Source: Echinococcus granulosus
Lineage: Eukaryota > Platyhelminthes > Cestoda > Cyclophyllidea > Taeniidae
DNA length: 64,000 nt
Reading direction: 5' to 3'
Assembly (NCBI RefSeq): GCF_000524195.1
Contig: NW_020170536.1
Location: 60,630-124,629, forward strand
Notes under the pieces: generated by a model
Databases searched by the model: none
Told to the model about the DNA's origin: nothing
The model's input: only the letters and a program-made list of their open reading frames with translations
In this document: piece after piece, positions 12,001 to 24,429 of the stretch
How positions within the stretch are numbered: position 1 is the first letter of the stretch
Layout of the letters: the number at the start of each line of letters is the position of its first letter
Made by a program: the position numbers and the translations under genes

Positions 12001-14637
12001 CAGTGTTTTCTCATTGGTCACATGTTGATCAACCCTTATCTCTATCTGTCTACATTGATACAACATTGATTTCTGCACCGGTGCGCGGCTTACTACTAAC
12101 ACCGGGCGATTCAGGTTTGAAGGATTTCCTTCGTATTTGCATTCGACGCATCGAAGCCACGTATTCAAAGGAGAATGCATCCCTATTTGAGTTCAGGATC
12201 ACTTCCTCTTTGATCCAAATCGATAATCTCGCTCAAACTTCTCTATCTACCTTCGATTTCCCTGTTCTCATGCGATCTGTACTTCCTCATGCCATGGAGG
12301 AAAATAGCACCGGTGTTTTCTCGTGCACCTGCCAAATCCGTTACCTCTCTTCCACAGACTTCTTTCTGGACAGATTCAATTTGCGTTTGCCGTCAATGGA
12401 GGCTTATCTCGAAGATAGTGTGCTCTACGCTCTCGTCTCATGGGTTCAGGATCTGCGACGTGCCCGACCTGCTTTGATTGGAGATGTCGAAAATGCAGTG
12501 AAATCGCCGACTCCCACCATACTCTGTCTTCGCGAGTTCGAAATCCACTCTGTTGCGCTGCAACTTGCGCTGAAGGCCAAGGTTGGGATGCACATTTCGT
12601 GCAAGACCACACAGTTCCGACTGAACAGCTTTGAGTGTTCGGAGGTGGCGTTGGATGTGAAGACATTGGTCTCACAGCTGAGTACACACTACATCTCGCA
12701 GTTGTTGATTCGGGCAGGTCTGGTCTTGGGCAGTATAGAGCTCATCGGCAATCCCGCCCGTCTGGTGGCTTCCTTCGCTGAGGGCGTCTGGCATCTGGTT
12801 CACTTCGCCGACAGTGAAAAGATGGCCACTCGGGAACAACTGAGTCTGCTGAGGGGTCTTGCTCGTGGTCTTTTGTCTCTAGTGAAGCACACTGCCGGGT
12901 ACGATGCGTTTCAATTGATCTTAACTAAAACTAACCTTTACTATTATCGTCCTTAAATATTTAGTATCAATTTGTTGGCCTATCCTCCTTAATACCTTTT
13001 AAATTTCAACTGACCTCTTTGTAAGTTGTTTAAACTAAGTAAGGACAAGCTGAACATTCTGGGGCTTTTACATAGGGCAGTAAAGTGGTTAGAATATTGA
13101 AAAAGAAGTTCAGCTGCTATACCCACTGATTGTTAGATTTACTTGCGACCTTCTTGAATTGTAGTGCTTCGTCGTTTTGGCTTTCATCATCCCCATGACA
13201 TGATGCGCAGACTAAAGCTAGCAAGATTCTCCTGCGTGGAGTTCAACAGTATTTTAGAAGATGAATGTTGTAATCCATTTAAAATAGAGCATTATTTAAG
13301 TTTCTAAATTTAATTAGTCAAATTCCGTGGCGTTTTGTGCAATCTTTGACGCTGTTCGCTCATACCGTGGTCATACAATTTTCACCATTCTCATGCAAAC
13401 ACGAAGCATCCTCGCTACTAACACTTCCCATTTGCTATGTATATCATGGCTTCATTTTATATCCACTTCATGCACTTAATAGAGTTAGTGTATCCATCAA
13501 TAGAATTTTGCTTAAGCCAAATTTTCCCATTTGATAGTTCAGTCCCTTAGTAAACGAGCACTCTGAGGAGACCGGATAAGATGGGTTTTGCAGTTCAGCT
13601 TCCTTTCCATCCCACACAGCGGGGTGTGCAGTTCACTGACCGGCCTGGCATCCAGTGTCGCGCGGAATCTGCACGAACTCTCACTGGACACAGAGCATAT
13701 CCAGCGTACTACGGAGATTCGCCAGCGCCACCAACCTGCGGGGCTGGGCGAAGGCCTAGTGCTGGGTATCAGCGAGTTGGGTATCAGTCTGCTGGGTGGC
13801 CTAGCAGGCGTTGCGCACCATCCTCTCTTTGCCCTCCTTCAGTCCCAGCCGCCCTCTCCACCACCGCTATCGGCTTCATCGCCGCACAGCCTGGCTCAAA
13901 TGGCCAAGGGGTTCGCTGGCGGAGTGGGACGAGGCCTTGTCGGTCTTTTGGCCAAACCTCTCGCTGGAGTTGCCGACTTCGTCGCCTTCACCGGTGCCGG
14001 ATTCATGCACGGAATGGGCGCTGGATGGGGCGTCACCCCATCACCCAATCATATGTACTGGTAGGTCCTTCTACCTTTTCCATCTCACTGACAACTCCGA
14101 CTTAACTACACGCACAATTAGTAGTTTGATTGTCAACGGTCAATGGCTTACCAGTTGTGTTTTATTTTGCGTAGCTTAACAATATTGCCTGGGGTTCCGC
14201 ATCTTGTTGATGGAGCTCTCCTGCATAAGTGGTCCTGCGCCCTCATGCGACGTCTAAATATCCCGCATCCTCACAAATATCTCTGGACAGGTGTTGGTAT
14301 GGATGCGACTGGAACAGTTCTCACCTGGCTCTGTCTTCCTTACCACGGGTCATTATTTACTGTCGAATTCAAGGCGCCCGCGCAGACTATACGAGCAGGT
14401 GTCCTAGCGGTGGATTTTGTTGATACAAGCGAAGATGTTCTGGTTGATAGGTGCCAGCTCTCGGCCGGAGAAATGGCCGTCTTAATGCGAGTGCTTCGAC
14501 CTACCAAGAATACAATGACTGCCGTTGGGGGTGGCGAAGTTGTTGGCTACTTAGAAGCTAATCCTCATTTGGAGCGTGTCAAAGCCTATCTCTCAAGTCT
14601 ACCTCAATCGAAAGGAGGTCAAGGCTGTGATCAATAG
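1..14637 (+). CDS. VPS13B: VPS13B-like intermembrane lipid transfer protein, 3' part of a multi-exon gene
   Basis: VPS13 proteins are long bridge-like lipid-transfer proteins at membrane contacts; VPS13B acts at the Golgi and endosomes. The call rests on the C-terminal exons, where the motifs SLDTEHIQR, LGEGLVLGISELGISLLG, GVGRGLVGLLAKPLAG and HMYW match, in order, the conserved end of vertebrate VPS13B. Exons I reconstruct, all phase-consistent: 15-729, 807-1043, 1117-1287, 1361-1587, 1710-1761, 1823-2466, 2835-3271, 3339-3897, 3973-4310, 4389-4485, 4830 to about 5285 or 5294, 5476-5688, 5768-6421, 6523-6908, 7082 to about 7247, 7442-7993, 8243-8410, 8620-8854, 9116-9186, 9270-9478, 9569-9785, 10102-10566, 10849-11137, 11497-12898, 13620-14060, 14175-14637. 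About 3,300 codons are present against about 4,000 in the human protein, so the chorein N-terminus lies left of the window. The TAG stop is at 14635-14637. No frameshift is seen. Confidence 0.85.
15..7993 (+). other. VPS13B-like: central rod region (exons 1-16 of this window)
   Basis: These exons encode the long middle of the protein, which in VPS13 family members forms part of a repeating beta-groove rod that carries lipids. By eye I cannot delimit individual rod repeats. The reading is supported by phase: each exon that ends with one or two spare bases is followed by an exon that completes the codon without a stop. Two donors are uncertain: the one ending the exon begun at 4830, and the one ending the exon begun at 7082. 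For the latter, a GC donor at 7248 fits best. Sequence divergence from vertebrates is high here, so function is inferred from the C-terminal match rather than from these exons. Confidence 0.6.
8243..11137 (+). other. VPS13B-like: probable VPS13 adaptor-binding (VAB, formerly SHR-BD) region
   Basis: Six to seven short exons encode repeated stretches that open with a 'hydrophobic pattern, then N-x-L/F-P-x-x-L' theme, for example IIIQPALTVENKFPFDLSLR at the exon begun at 8620 and ITISPVLNITSALPMPLTLV at 9270. This resembles the repeated units of the VPS13 adaptor-binding domain, which docks the protein on organelles through short proline motifs of partner proteins. Unit boundaries are my estimate. 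The exon 10102-10566 contains a GC-rich patch (about 10310-10450) coding for an Ala/Arg/Leu-rich run unlike the flanking sequence. Confidence 0.5.
11497..14637 (+). other. VPS13B-like: conserved C-terminal module and PH-like end
   Basis: The 1.4 kb exon 11497-12898 joins in phase to 13620-14060 (GG plus C across the intron, acceptor ending CCCACACAG at 13619), then to 14175-14637. The 13620 exon encodes the most recognisable stretch of the gene: SLTGLASSVARNLHELSLD, LGEGLVLGISELGISLLG, AKGFAGGVGRGLVGLLAKPL and GAGFMHGMGAG. In the family this amphipathic region precedes a PH-like domain that targets the Golgi. The final exon (VPHLVDGALLHKW through VKAYLSSLPQ) fits such a PH-like end but is less conserved. 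No canonical AATAAA lies close to the stop; the nearest clear one is at about 15380. Confidence 0.8.
12899..13619 (+). other. Largest intron of the VPS13B-like gene in this window (721 bp)
   Basis: The donor is gtacga at 12899 and the acceptor is at 13618-13619 after a pyrimidine-rich run. The interior is AT-rich, with no ORF, repeat or RNA gene that I can support. Other introns of this gene longer than 300 bp (2467-2834, 4486-4829, 9786-10101, 11138-11496) are likewise featureless. Confidence 0.6.
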
Positions 14638-17600
14638 TTCTATTCTAACTAATTTGACTGGTAATTGGTTCTTGTGTGTATTTTTTATCGCTTGTCCATG
14701 GAATTTCAAGTTAGTAAAAGCATATTTGGGATGGGAGAGGTGTGCGGGTTGGGAAGTGGTGGTTTGGGCAGCGTTGTGCCGAGGTGAGGCGGGCGGAGTC
14801 GGGAATTTCTCACTTGTAGAGTACTGGGAGGAGGAGTCTGAGATGGGTTTAAGCTGCACCAGTGGGGCATTTGGACAAACCGGATTATTGAGGCACAATT
14901 GCTGATTCCCATCTTATCTCCTTGTTTATTTCTTTTTATTATAAAACATTCTTATTTAGCATAAATACTTAAAGTCTCTTGAACGATTTAGAATGTTACA
15001 CATTAAAATTGAAGCAAAACTAGTTTTTTCAAGACTATGTATAGAGCGACATGTATCCCGTGCTATTTCAAACAGGTCGTCCGATTATTTGGACTTGAGG
15101 GGGGTAGGTGAGCTTTGTCGTCCACTCTTTGACAGTCACAAAGGTTCGTACAATCTGCGCCTCCTGGTGTAAATCACTGATAGGCGTCGCAAAGAGCTTG
15201 CATTTTAGGTGTGAGCTTGCTGCTGTGGTATTACTTAAATTATTGTTTTGACTATGCTTATTTGGTCCTTGCCTTTTTTGTCGTTCTGCTCCCATACCAA
15301 TTTTGCAAAATTTTTTTTTATTTTGCAAGCGAAAAAGAGTTTTAAGTCTTCTGATTAGCATTCTCAGCTTTCAGTAAAAAAATAAATCACCTCATAGTTT
15401 TTGTTTTCCAAGTCTTAATGTTGGTCTGACGGAATGTTTCTACAGAAATTTGTTCTAAATTGTTTCAAATCGATACCGGATTCTGCTACTGCCTATTATG
15501 TTTAATTTTGTCCCTATTGTCTTCATTTTGTTTCGTTTTCTTAATCACGTGGAATTATTTATTGTTTTAGATGAATAACATTCTTTTTCACATGCATAAC
15601 GTTTATAGCTAATCATAAATGAGGTTCTGAAAACTCAAAAATGTTTATTGTGATAGTGGGGAAATATATATCTGACAATTAAATTCTCGTTTTCCCTGTT
15701 TTAGCACACACGTGTAGCAATTAAGAAACCAGGGATTCCGAAGTACAAGTAAGGCGTTTAAGGCTTTATATTTCTGCTAAGATTTAACTGAGCCTGTTTT
15801 TACGCTTTCTGAATAGGATCAATTTTCTTCTTTGAAATGCTTTAATGTCTGAGAGGTGCGTTTGTGCCCAATGAACCCCGCTTTTAGCACTACGTTGACT
15901 CTAAATTGAATGCATGAGTTAGCGAAAAGGCTGGTTATTGCACAAACTTCTCAAGCTAAATGGTAATTGCCGCTCAATTGTCTAAACGTTTATCAGTTGA
16001 AGCCAAGGCGGGTGTCCTTTGTGCTGAGGGTACTAAAGACCATAAAGTTTCTACACTCCTGTATGATTTGTGGATGTTGCTGTTAAATATATTAACCGTT
16101 TTATAGTCTAGGGTGCGTAATTTTGACTATAGGACTTTGTGTTTGGTAATCAACTGACACGCTATCATCGGTAATCCGCTTGGAGTACGGCTGATTAATT
16201 TATACGGTACGATAATGGTGTATTCGCTTTCTTGCGGCTGTTTTTTGCCCAAGTAAGTAATTACTTGACTAGCCGTCTATTAGTTGAACTTTTGCTTGAG
16301 TAACTCGTTTTCCTTTCTATAAGCACTTCTAATCTCACCTTTTTGGTTTATGGTCGACACGGGCATTGAATCAATTATTCTCATTTCTACAACACTTACG
16401 GTTCTGTGAATATGTCTGATGATGTTATTTAAACTTGGTTTCTGTTCCACGTAAATGAAAAAATTGTTCCCTGCAATTCCTATAATATTGACTTTTAATG
16501 ATTTGTTTCTACGTGCAGTAGTAACATTTAGGCTGCAGCTTGTTCAATTTAGCACGTTGTTCTAGCATGCCGAAAGCATATCCTAGACGTTGAAATGCAA
16601 TCCTTGGAAGATTTATACATCTCTGCGTTTTGTCTTCATCGTTGATATCTAGCTAACTGCTTTTTAAAACAGACTTTTGTTCATATTTCTGAACTTTCAA
16701 GTTAACGTCCCTTCAAGAAGGTGAACCGTGATCTTGTACGGAGGAATACCATTTGATCCTAATGACTTGTGAGTAACTTACTCCAAATCCCGCCCCCTTA
16801 TGTATGCATTGGGATCGCACCGTATGCTCTTGATTTTTGCAACACATTCTTTTTGTGTTACCAGTGATTACAACGCCTTATTAGTGCTTTTGATATGTTT
16901 GGAATAAATTATCAGTAAGGTGCCGTTTGTGGCCAGGGTAAATAAGGGAAGCAATCCATATTGTGCTTGCTGCCGACCATTTCGGGCCCAAATGGCGCAG
17001 TTATCGGCAGTCAACAAATATAAGATTGCTCAATGTTCTGTTGTAGGCTTTACGAAGACTTTGTCTAGTACGCGTTGGGAAGGATCGAAGGTTATCCAAA
17101 GTGTGCTTATTAAGTTTGCTGCATTCTTTATTTCAGTGCCTTTCTTTTTTGGTCTGGCTACAGCTCCTGCCATCCTCATCAATCGCAGGTTTTTATTTTT
17201 ATGGCAGACATTCCTTCGTTTTTTCTTTGCCTCGATCATAGGTTGTGTAGGCATCCACCAAACTTTGACTTTCCGTCTCTCAGCTTTCTTACTGGCGAAG
17301 TATTCCAACTTAGTTGTTGTCGAAATGGTGGTCCTCTGCTTCCTGTTTATGGGAAAAATTCCATTTAAATAACTAGATTTCCACAGGAAAATCGGTTTAT
17401 TAATATGACGAACAAGTGCGCATGAGAATATGTGATCGAGTAACCTTTTGCGAAATAGTCTAGTGTTAAGACTTACTATAAAGCCCTTATAGGCAGCAGA
17501 AAATTTCCCATTTACATTGAAGCAATAAACATCGCATATGTGTTTGACATTCAGATAGTTCATTTAGCATGAACACACTTTGATTCGATTTCGAAATTGA

Positions 17601-17727
17601 AGGGAAAGTAAATGATGCTTAGATTTGTACCACTTTATTATTATTTATTGGTCTTTAAGGAGTCTTTTGTCACGAGGGTAATGCTCTGCTACTAGGGTCA
17701 GGCACAGGCGTCAGCGGAGAACTACTG

Positions 17728-17967
17728 CTAGCAGTGACAACCACCGTGATTCAAATTGATCTGTACACATCTGCGAGGCTTTACTTCCCTTTTTAGAATG
17801 TCTTCGGTAAATATGGTGGTAATGGACCTAGCCGAGAGTAAATCCCTCCCCTCTTCCCCCGCGCTCATGTGCTCCTCTCCGTCTGACTGCGTGTACAAAC
17901 CCCTTGTCATCATAATGGCCTCGCAGTGCTTGCGCAATCCACCATATGACCTCCAAAAACAGCCCAT
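17728..17967 (-). CDS. Possible terminal exon of an unidentified minus-strand gene
   Basis: A minus-strand ORF of about 80-90 codons (from a stop near 18001; first Met at 17967) ends at 17728. Its polypeptide has a Cys/Arg-rich start (MGCFWRSYGGLRKHC), an acidic middle (QSDGEEHMSAGEEGRD) and a Cys-containing end (NHGGCHC). Downstream on that strand, TTTATT in the plus sequence at about 17634-17650 reads as AATAAA, where a poly(A) signal would sit. I recognise no domain, no upstream exon could be linked, and the plus strand is also open here. It may be a chance ORF. Confidence 0.18.
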   Translation of the reverse strand: MGCFWRSYGGLRKHCEAIMMTRGLYTQSDGEEHMSAGEEGRDLLSARSITTIFTEDILKREVKPRRCVQINLNHGGCHC

Positions 17968-20900
17968 TGGGCCTGTGACAGAAGCGGTGGACCCTCCCTC
18001 CTAAGCCCGATTTATTGGCTTAATGAACTATTTGAACATTTTGTTGGTGTCTATCACCCGCGACCGGTACGGAAGTCGATTCGGGCATTTCCCAACAGAA
18101 AATAGTCGTATTTTCACAACTAGGACCCTGTTAAGTTTAGTGAAAATTTCACTTAGTAACAAGTGAAATAGCCATGAGAAATTGCGTACTTGTTTAACAC
18201 GGTCGCTTACACCACATCTCGGATGCTTACCTTTTCTAGCATTACACCAATTTGTTTTTGCTTCTACTTGATCTGCACCAGTCTAATTCGTTTCCTTTCA
18301 CTTCGATGTGTTACTTGTGTGTGATATGCAGACTCGGTTAAGGAGGTTGGGGTGTTGCTTACGCACAACACTTGTGGTGAACATTTTAAGGGTTTGCAGA
18401 AATGTAGAAATGTCGGGACTGCATTTCAAATAATTTATCAGCTTGCGTTTTTCACAATTTCCTTGTTTTAGGTAGCGGCACAATGGAGCTTAAAAGCTTA
18501 ATGATGACTAAGTTTCATTTGACTGTATCTTTTGTGGGAAGAACTCTTCTATTTCCAAAGCTAGTTGCTGTGATGAAGTCAGGATCGCGACTCATACCCG
18601 CATATTGAACCCATGAGAAGGGTACAATTAAAGTACATATAGACGGGGATTATGGTCATTAGAATCTCATCTTTGTGCAGACTTTGGACGAGTCTGTTTG
18701 ATCATTCAGTTATTTCACCTAGAAGGATCACACACAAGGTGCTTTTTGTGTTCCTTTATCTTTGGTGAGGGGATAGACTGAAAAGAGTTGTGTAATCACG
18801 GCAACATGCCACTTCAGTGTCGCGTTTTCCTGCATGCTGGTTTGCATAATTACCTACATCGTTCTGAAGCGGTTGGCAAGCTGAGATTTCTCTTTACATT
18901 AATCCCTCAACTTCTTCACCTCTATACTTGTGGATTCATTGCCGAAGACCAGCCAGTCTTTTTGCTACCAGATCAACTGTTATCGCTGTTGGTGTCCAAT
19001 TCGGTTCATGAAAAATTCATGATATTTGGTCTGTGAATCAAAGTTTTTGCATCACAATGTTATATACTGTACAAGGTTGTAGAATGCATGATTGAGAGTC
19101 AGTAGCCCATGAACCTGAAAAGGCATAGAACCGTACCACAATTGCAGCCAATTTCGTTTAACTGTGGGGAATATTCTATGCACAATTCACTTCATCCATT
19201 ACACCCTCATAAGCTTTAAGAAACCCCAGTCCCATATGAGGAGTAAAGTGGGCGCTTTGCTTCGATGAAATGAAGAATTCCATTCATACAGTTTCCGATT
19301 TGTAAATTTAAAGCATGAAAAATTCATGCATTAATGCATTTTGAATTCACAGACGTAAATTAGCTAGATGGTGAAAGAATTACGTACTTGAAGCTTTGGG
19401 ATACGATGTGGTTTGGAGAATGTACGGTCCTTTCAGAATCCCATGGTTCGGTTTCTATGCTGGTAGTATGTAGTTCTGTTCATACTGTAGTCGCCGAATT
19501 CTCATTTAGGCACCATACTTTCCATGTTTGCATGAAATTCAACTACCTTTAAAGACCTTAAAAGTTCCTGAAATAGCTCGAGCGACTCAAAGAAGCATTC
19601 CACTACTAGGTCCTTTTACTAACACAAGGCGTTTAAGTTATTTTCAGCATACTTCCAAGTTCAGCGCAGCTGCTATTGAAAGCAGGCACAGGTGCTGAAA
19701 TTGACAAAACGTTGGTAATTTTGATCCACAGGAGTTCGTTTTCGATCACTATACTCTGAAGTGCTCGAACGGAACTAAGGCAGCGCAGAAAATACGATGT
19801 TAGTGACCGACTTACCATCCCACAGGGAATCTGCTGAACCCCCTGGGAAGGTCTCCTTTTCCTCTGATTGACTACATCAAGAGCAAAGTGCCTGCTGACG
19901 CCGTTTAGACGAAGGCTCAGGGAGAGGAGCGCAAGCTGGAAGACGCCTCAGTTGTGGATACTCTGGGAAAACGCGTCACTCTTTGCTGATTCTCTTCCGT
20001 AGAACTTGTATTCAAGAACTTCCTTTTCTTCTTTATGGAGAGGGAAATTTTATTTGCGGACACCTTTAACGAGTTCTGACTCCCGTGTGTTATCATTTGG
20101 ATGGTCTCCACACTCTCACTCTGTTCAATCTACCGTCAAACCACATGGTCAGGACTGCTTTATCCCCGGTGAGCCAACACTTCAGCCTAGCAAAAGATTC
20201 CCACATCAGGGCATACTTTCTGAGAGGAATCTATAAGTAGTGTTTTGTCATGTCCCACAGTTCTGAAAGTACTCAAGACGTCTCACAAAACATTTTCTCA
20301 ACACTTGAATTCCTTCTTATAAAATGTCATGATTTCTTCGTTGAATTCTGAATTGTAGTGATGTCTTCATGCTATCGAAAGGCGTTTGCTGCCTCACCTA
20401 ATCTTCAAAGTCTACTTTATAGTGCGTAAAAAGCTGGTGTTGAAATTTTTAATCGGAAGTGATGTCAAAATATGCATTCTTTTGTGGGATTTTGGTTTGC
20501 GGACATAACCCGTTGCTTTTTCTTCAATCTCTTTGCATTGCTCAGCTGCAATGCTGGCGCTTTTGTGAGATTCGTGCGTTTTTCTTATCCAAACGACGTG
20601 CTAGTGACCAGAGTAAAGCTGATTTCTAAGTTCTAAATCCGCGTTCATTCGCGGCGGTGACAACTAAATGAATTTCTCCCGCAAATATGCAAACTGGAAA
20701 CTCCGAATCACAGGAGAAAGAAAGACATGTAAACTTTGCTCTCTTGTTCTCATAATCTGAGCATTTCTCGTCTAGCTATGCAAAATAAACTAGTAAGGCC
20801 AAAAACAGTCTCATGTGAATCGGGCTGACTTGTTAACTTCATATTTCGTCAATCTGTAACCACAAAAAGCAAAACTTCTTTACCTGATCACACGGTCTAA

Positions 20901-21001
20901 AATACTGTCTTAACGCTCACACCTTTTGCACCATAATCTACCAAACTCCCTCTTCACGAGTTGCGTTTACTTCTTACTGGCTCCGCGGATCACCCTCCCC
21001 G

Positions 21002-21253
21002 TTGTGGCCAGGACCGCGTTACTTGTGGGTTCCCACATTCTTCGTGCCCTTCTTCCTGTTCTCCACCTACCACATCGGCGGGTGCGATGCTAGGCGTCGG
21101 ATGCCACTGTGGATAAAGAATGGCCAGATCTGCGTGGTTGGTTCCATCGTCTCCATTTTCACCATTGGGTATTTCTTCTTTCTGGCCATGATATATGCTC
21201 CGAGGTGTGTTCGCCCCCCGTATTCTCCCCTTCCTACCTCTGTCTTTCCCTAA
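21002..21253 (+). CDS. Possible exon of an unidentified membrane protein
   Basis: A GC-richer island in AT-rich surroundings is open on the plus strand and encodes two hydrophobic stretches: VPTFFVPFFLFSTYHIGG and, after a charged link, VGSIVSIFTIGYFFFLAMIY. A donor-like gtgtgt follows CCGAG at about 21204, so the exon could be about 20983-21204. The pattern (aromatic-rich membrane segments around a Cys-containing loop) looks less random than other ORFs here. I do not recognise the family and cannot join it to other exons. The minus strand is also open across the same stretch. Confidence 0.22.
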   Translation: MWPGPRYLWVPTFFVPFFLFSTYHIGGCDARRRMPLWIKNGQICVVGSIVSIFTIGYFFFLAMIYAPRCVRPPYSPLPTSVFP

Positions 21254-23639
21254 CGTGTGAACTAATTCCAAAGTTTGCTTACGGCAATTTCTGTTCTACT
21301 TTGATAATAGCAAGACATAAACTATATTTTACATTATCTTATTCCTTAAGAAAAAACTGAATAAGCTCCTAAGATTCATCAAATTAGAGTCGGAATCGAT
21401 ATCATAAATCCTGTGTTCCCACTGTTAACATCTTCAAACATCTCAAATGCCCCTTTCCCCTAGTATTTAAGGCGATATTGTGCCATATAATGATGCGTGA
21501 GGATTGGCCGGTCGTCTGGCCTCATTTTGCTCACTGCTAGGTGTCTTCTACGAATGTAATCTTTCTTGCGGCTTGCTGGTTCTTCCGCAGCACCACGTTG
21601 CATTACAGCCGTAAGACACCTCTTTTTACATCTTCCATATGCCACAAATACCTTACTACGCATTATGATGCGTCACGATAAACTGCAGTTTCACATAACC
21701 TGTTCAATTCAAATTCAGCATTCGTTACAGGTATGGGAAAAAGCTCTACCAAGGCTCTTGCAATTTCTGTATCTGTCCCAAACGAGCTACGAAATTGGAG
21801 TCTATGTGCAGGAGCCGACTACCGTTGTGGTTGCTTTCATTGATCATCCGAATTGTGTGCTCGACTTTATAACCCCATAAAGATTGTCATTTCGAGAATG
21901 CTTATGGGTACTCTTGGCTCCCCGTTGTTTTAGGTAGCATGTTTTAGAGATGCTCAAATGTGCCCATTATGATACTTTTGACATGACTGAAGCCTGATTT
22001 TGGGTGTGCACGGGGTATACCGCGCTCGATGTGGGGCATACACACAGCCGTGGTTTGTGCTCTCATTGCACGATTCACTATGCGGGTGCTTTGGTCCTCT
22101 CACTTTACACCTTAGTCTTGACGGCGTGACTCTGCGGCCATTTTCATAGCCTTTTAGCCCTTCCGTATCATAATAAAACTGCTCCAACATTGAGATGCCT
22201 CAGTACACTTTGGAACGTAGTAGTTGCGGTTGTGGAGAGCAACCTTGATCGGAATGGGTGATCAAAATTCATTATCCTAGAAGAAGATTGTGTGCTATGG
22301 ATAGCTGAATGTGTGGAGACAACGTATGGCAGTCGCTGAAACCTCGCATTTAGCAATAAAGAGTTGAATAGCCAAAGCAACAGCAGACTTTAACAGCTTA
22401 AATACGTCCACATCGAATCTACCTGAGTTACTTACCTGAAGATTTATAAATTGCGTGAACAAATGATTCCTCCTCCGCCTCTAGTCAGCAATGAAATAAG
22501 ACGGTGGGAAGTGTGATGGAAAGAAAAATTAGATTCGCGAGAATACTTTGTGTGCTTAGCTAAATGACGGCTTCTAAGCAAACACTCCTGCAAATAGAGA
22601 TTGAAATATGATTTCAATTCTTTGTAGAGCGTCATCGAGCTTTAGGTTGGAGTCCGCACCAGTAAATCCGCGTGATGTGGTTCGCCAATGAGGTGAAACT
22701 CGAAGCACAAATGATTGGCGAGACGCGCCATCGGCATTGGGATCAAGTGCCTTTACACTTGCATGAAAGTGTGATGACAACCGTTTCTGGTTGGGGGATG
22801 GTTTTTAAAGCAACCTATGCATTGCGATTGCCAACGTAAGGAGGCCAAGTGAGGCCACAAAATCGAAACCCAAAAATGAGGGGGGACTATATGACAGAAC
22901 GTTTTTCGTCTTAATCACGTATTTAAGAACTCTAACTCCGTCCTGAGGGCACGGCCCTTTGTCCACATCTGTTACCTCCTAGTCCTTATGTCAATTAATG
23001 AGCATGGATCTTCCCGTAATGGTGTAGTTCTGAGAGGTAATAAGCTAAAGTAGTAAGGAAGAGTATATGTTACTTACGTACAGGGAGGCGGTGAGGCCAT
23101 TACCACGGCCCTAGCGTCAAGCAGTGTCTATATGGTTAAACGTCCAGTTAAAAGTCGGATCACTAAATATACATGTATTTCGAACACGAAATCAGCATTA
23201 CTAAAAGGAGTATGAAACTCAAATGTAAAGAGTGTACCGATGGTGAGATTATCCAAATTAGAATGTTATATTTTCCCGACTCAACAAAACGAAGACAAAT
23301 TCACCAGTCATTTGCAATGGTTTGGTACTTCGTTCAATTCTCGGTTTGATTACACAAGCATTTAAATCTCCGCAAATTGCACTTGCACAAGGTTGCTTTG
23401 TTTCCAGCCTATCATCTCAGATTCTCAGGCCATCTGTACAATAGCAATATACCTTCTGTCACAGTATTGCCACTTCTTATCACTTCAGGGAAGACTCGAG
23501 ACACAAGGGAGTATTAGGAAGTGGTGTGCGTAATGCACTTCTATACTTGAACACACTCATAATTGCGGATTTTTTTTGTAATTTTCGTTGCATTGTAATT
23601 CATGTTTGTAAAAATGGACCTTTTAGGTGAGGGTGGTGA

Positions 23640-23832
23640 GAAAATGTGAGCCTCGTGTTGGATCGGACGCCATCGCCCCTTAAAGAGGAGACCATCCATG
23701 AACCCTCTTAGCCCATGACATATGTTCCCCCCATAGTAAATGCCATAGGACAAAGCATGTCCTCGTCCAATTTTACCGACCCTTTCTAAGGACATTATTG
23801 CAGGGGCGGAAAAGAAGAACACCAACTCCATT
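23640..23832 (+). repeat. 5' LTR remnant
   Basis: Two short blocks recur near the 3' end of the element. CGTGTTGGATCGGACGCCAT at about 23654 matches TTGTGTTAGACAGGATGCCA near 26996 with few changes, and the stretch ATTGCAGGGGCGGAAAAGA at about 23800 matches GAATGCAGGGGTGAAAGAG near 27133. The intervening sequence aligns loosely (both have GCAAAGCAT or ACAAAGCAT about 60 bases in). Just after it, TGGTGGCAGAGCCGG at about 23840 resembles a primer-binding site such as TGGTATCAGAGC, complementary to initiator tRNA-Met, but only partly. Confidence 0.6.
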
Positions 23833-24429
23833 GCACTGGTGGCAGAGCCGGCAGATCTCCTCCTAAAGGAATGATATGGACTTCGAAAGGTGGCTTAAAA
23901 CCGCCAGATTTAGCCTCTAGTTCTATCCTTAATGCCACAGAACCCTCTAGATTCTACCTGACCTCCCCCAGGATCTCATTTTAGCCTTCATAGGTGTGAG
24001 TATAACCCTAGGTACCGAGTTGTAAGAACGCTGTGCTAATCTTTTTCAAACTCATCATCAACCTGAAGAACAAACACTTGTTAATTAGTTCTTCCATCGC
24101 TACCAAAGTATGGGCGAAGACGACGACGAGTACGCGAAGGACGTCCAACTTATAGCGGAACAAGTCTTTTGTGACTCACCTTCATCCAAGCTAGCTGAAG
24201 GGATAGCCGTCCAGTCTAGATACAAAGTTCGCCCATCTATTATGGTCAAGAAGTTCTTAGCGAGCTGGTCAGGTTCGCAACGAAGAAGTGTCAGGAGTTG
24301 CGCTACAAAAATCCCAAAAGCCGACCGAATCCAACACCCTCGTTTCGAGGCTCTTTGCATTATGCTCCAAAATTAGGTAAGTCTTTACCTTTTTTTGCTC
24401 CCAAACGGCTCCCTTTCATTCCTGCAGGC

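Larger units (their letters stand above)
14638..23519. other. Gene-poor intergenic region
   Basis: About 8.9 kb of mostly AT-rich DNA follows the VPS13B-like stop. The first few hundred bases are presumably its 3' UTR. Only short ORFs occur, on both strands, and none belongs to a family I recognise. The two segments that look least random are described separately: an ORF ending at 17728 on the minus strand, and a hydrophobic ORF near 21000-21204 on the plus strand. No rRNA, intact tRNA or tandem array was seen. Confidence 0.6.

Noticed and set aside
13581..14105. A 174-codon plus-strand ORF overlapping the VPS13B-like C-terminal exon
   Set aside because: The other frame (from 13620) matches VPS13B over a long stretch and joins neighbours in phase; this Arg/Pro/Ser-rich frame is a shadow.
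16920..17563. Overlapping 150-codon plus and 177-codon minus ORFs, the former with hydrophobic stretches
   Set aside because: No start context, domain, codon pattern or splice partner; open on both strands as expected of a chance stretch poor in stops.
19380..20236. Fragments (RVLSFG near 20080 and an aromatic-rich stretch near 19390) faintly like phosphatidylserine decarboxylase
   Set aside because: Similarity is limited to a few residues, in different frames with stops, and the catalytic region was not found; not enough to call even a pseudogene.
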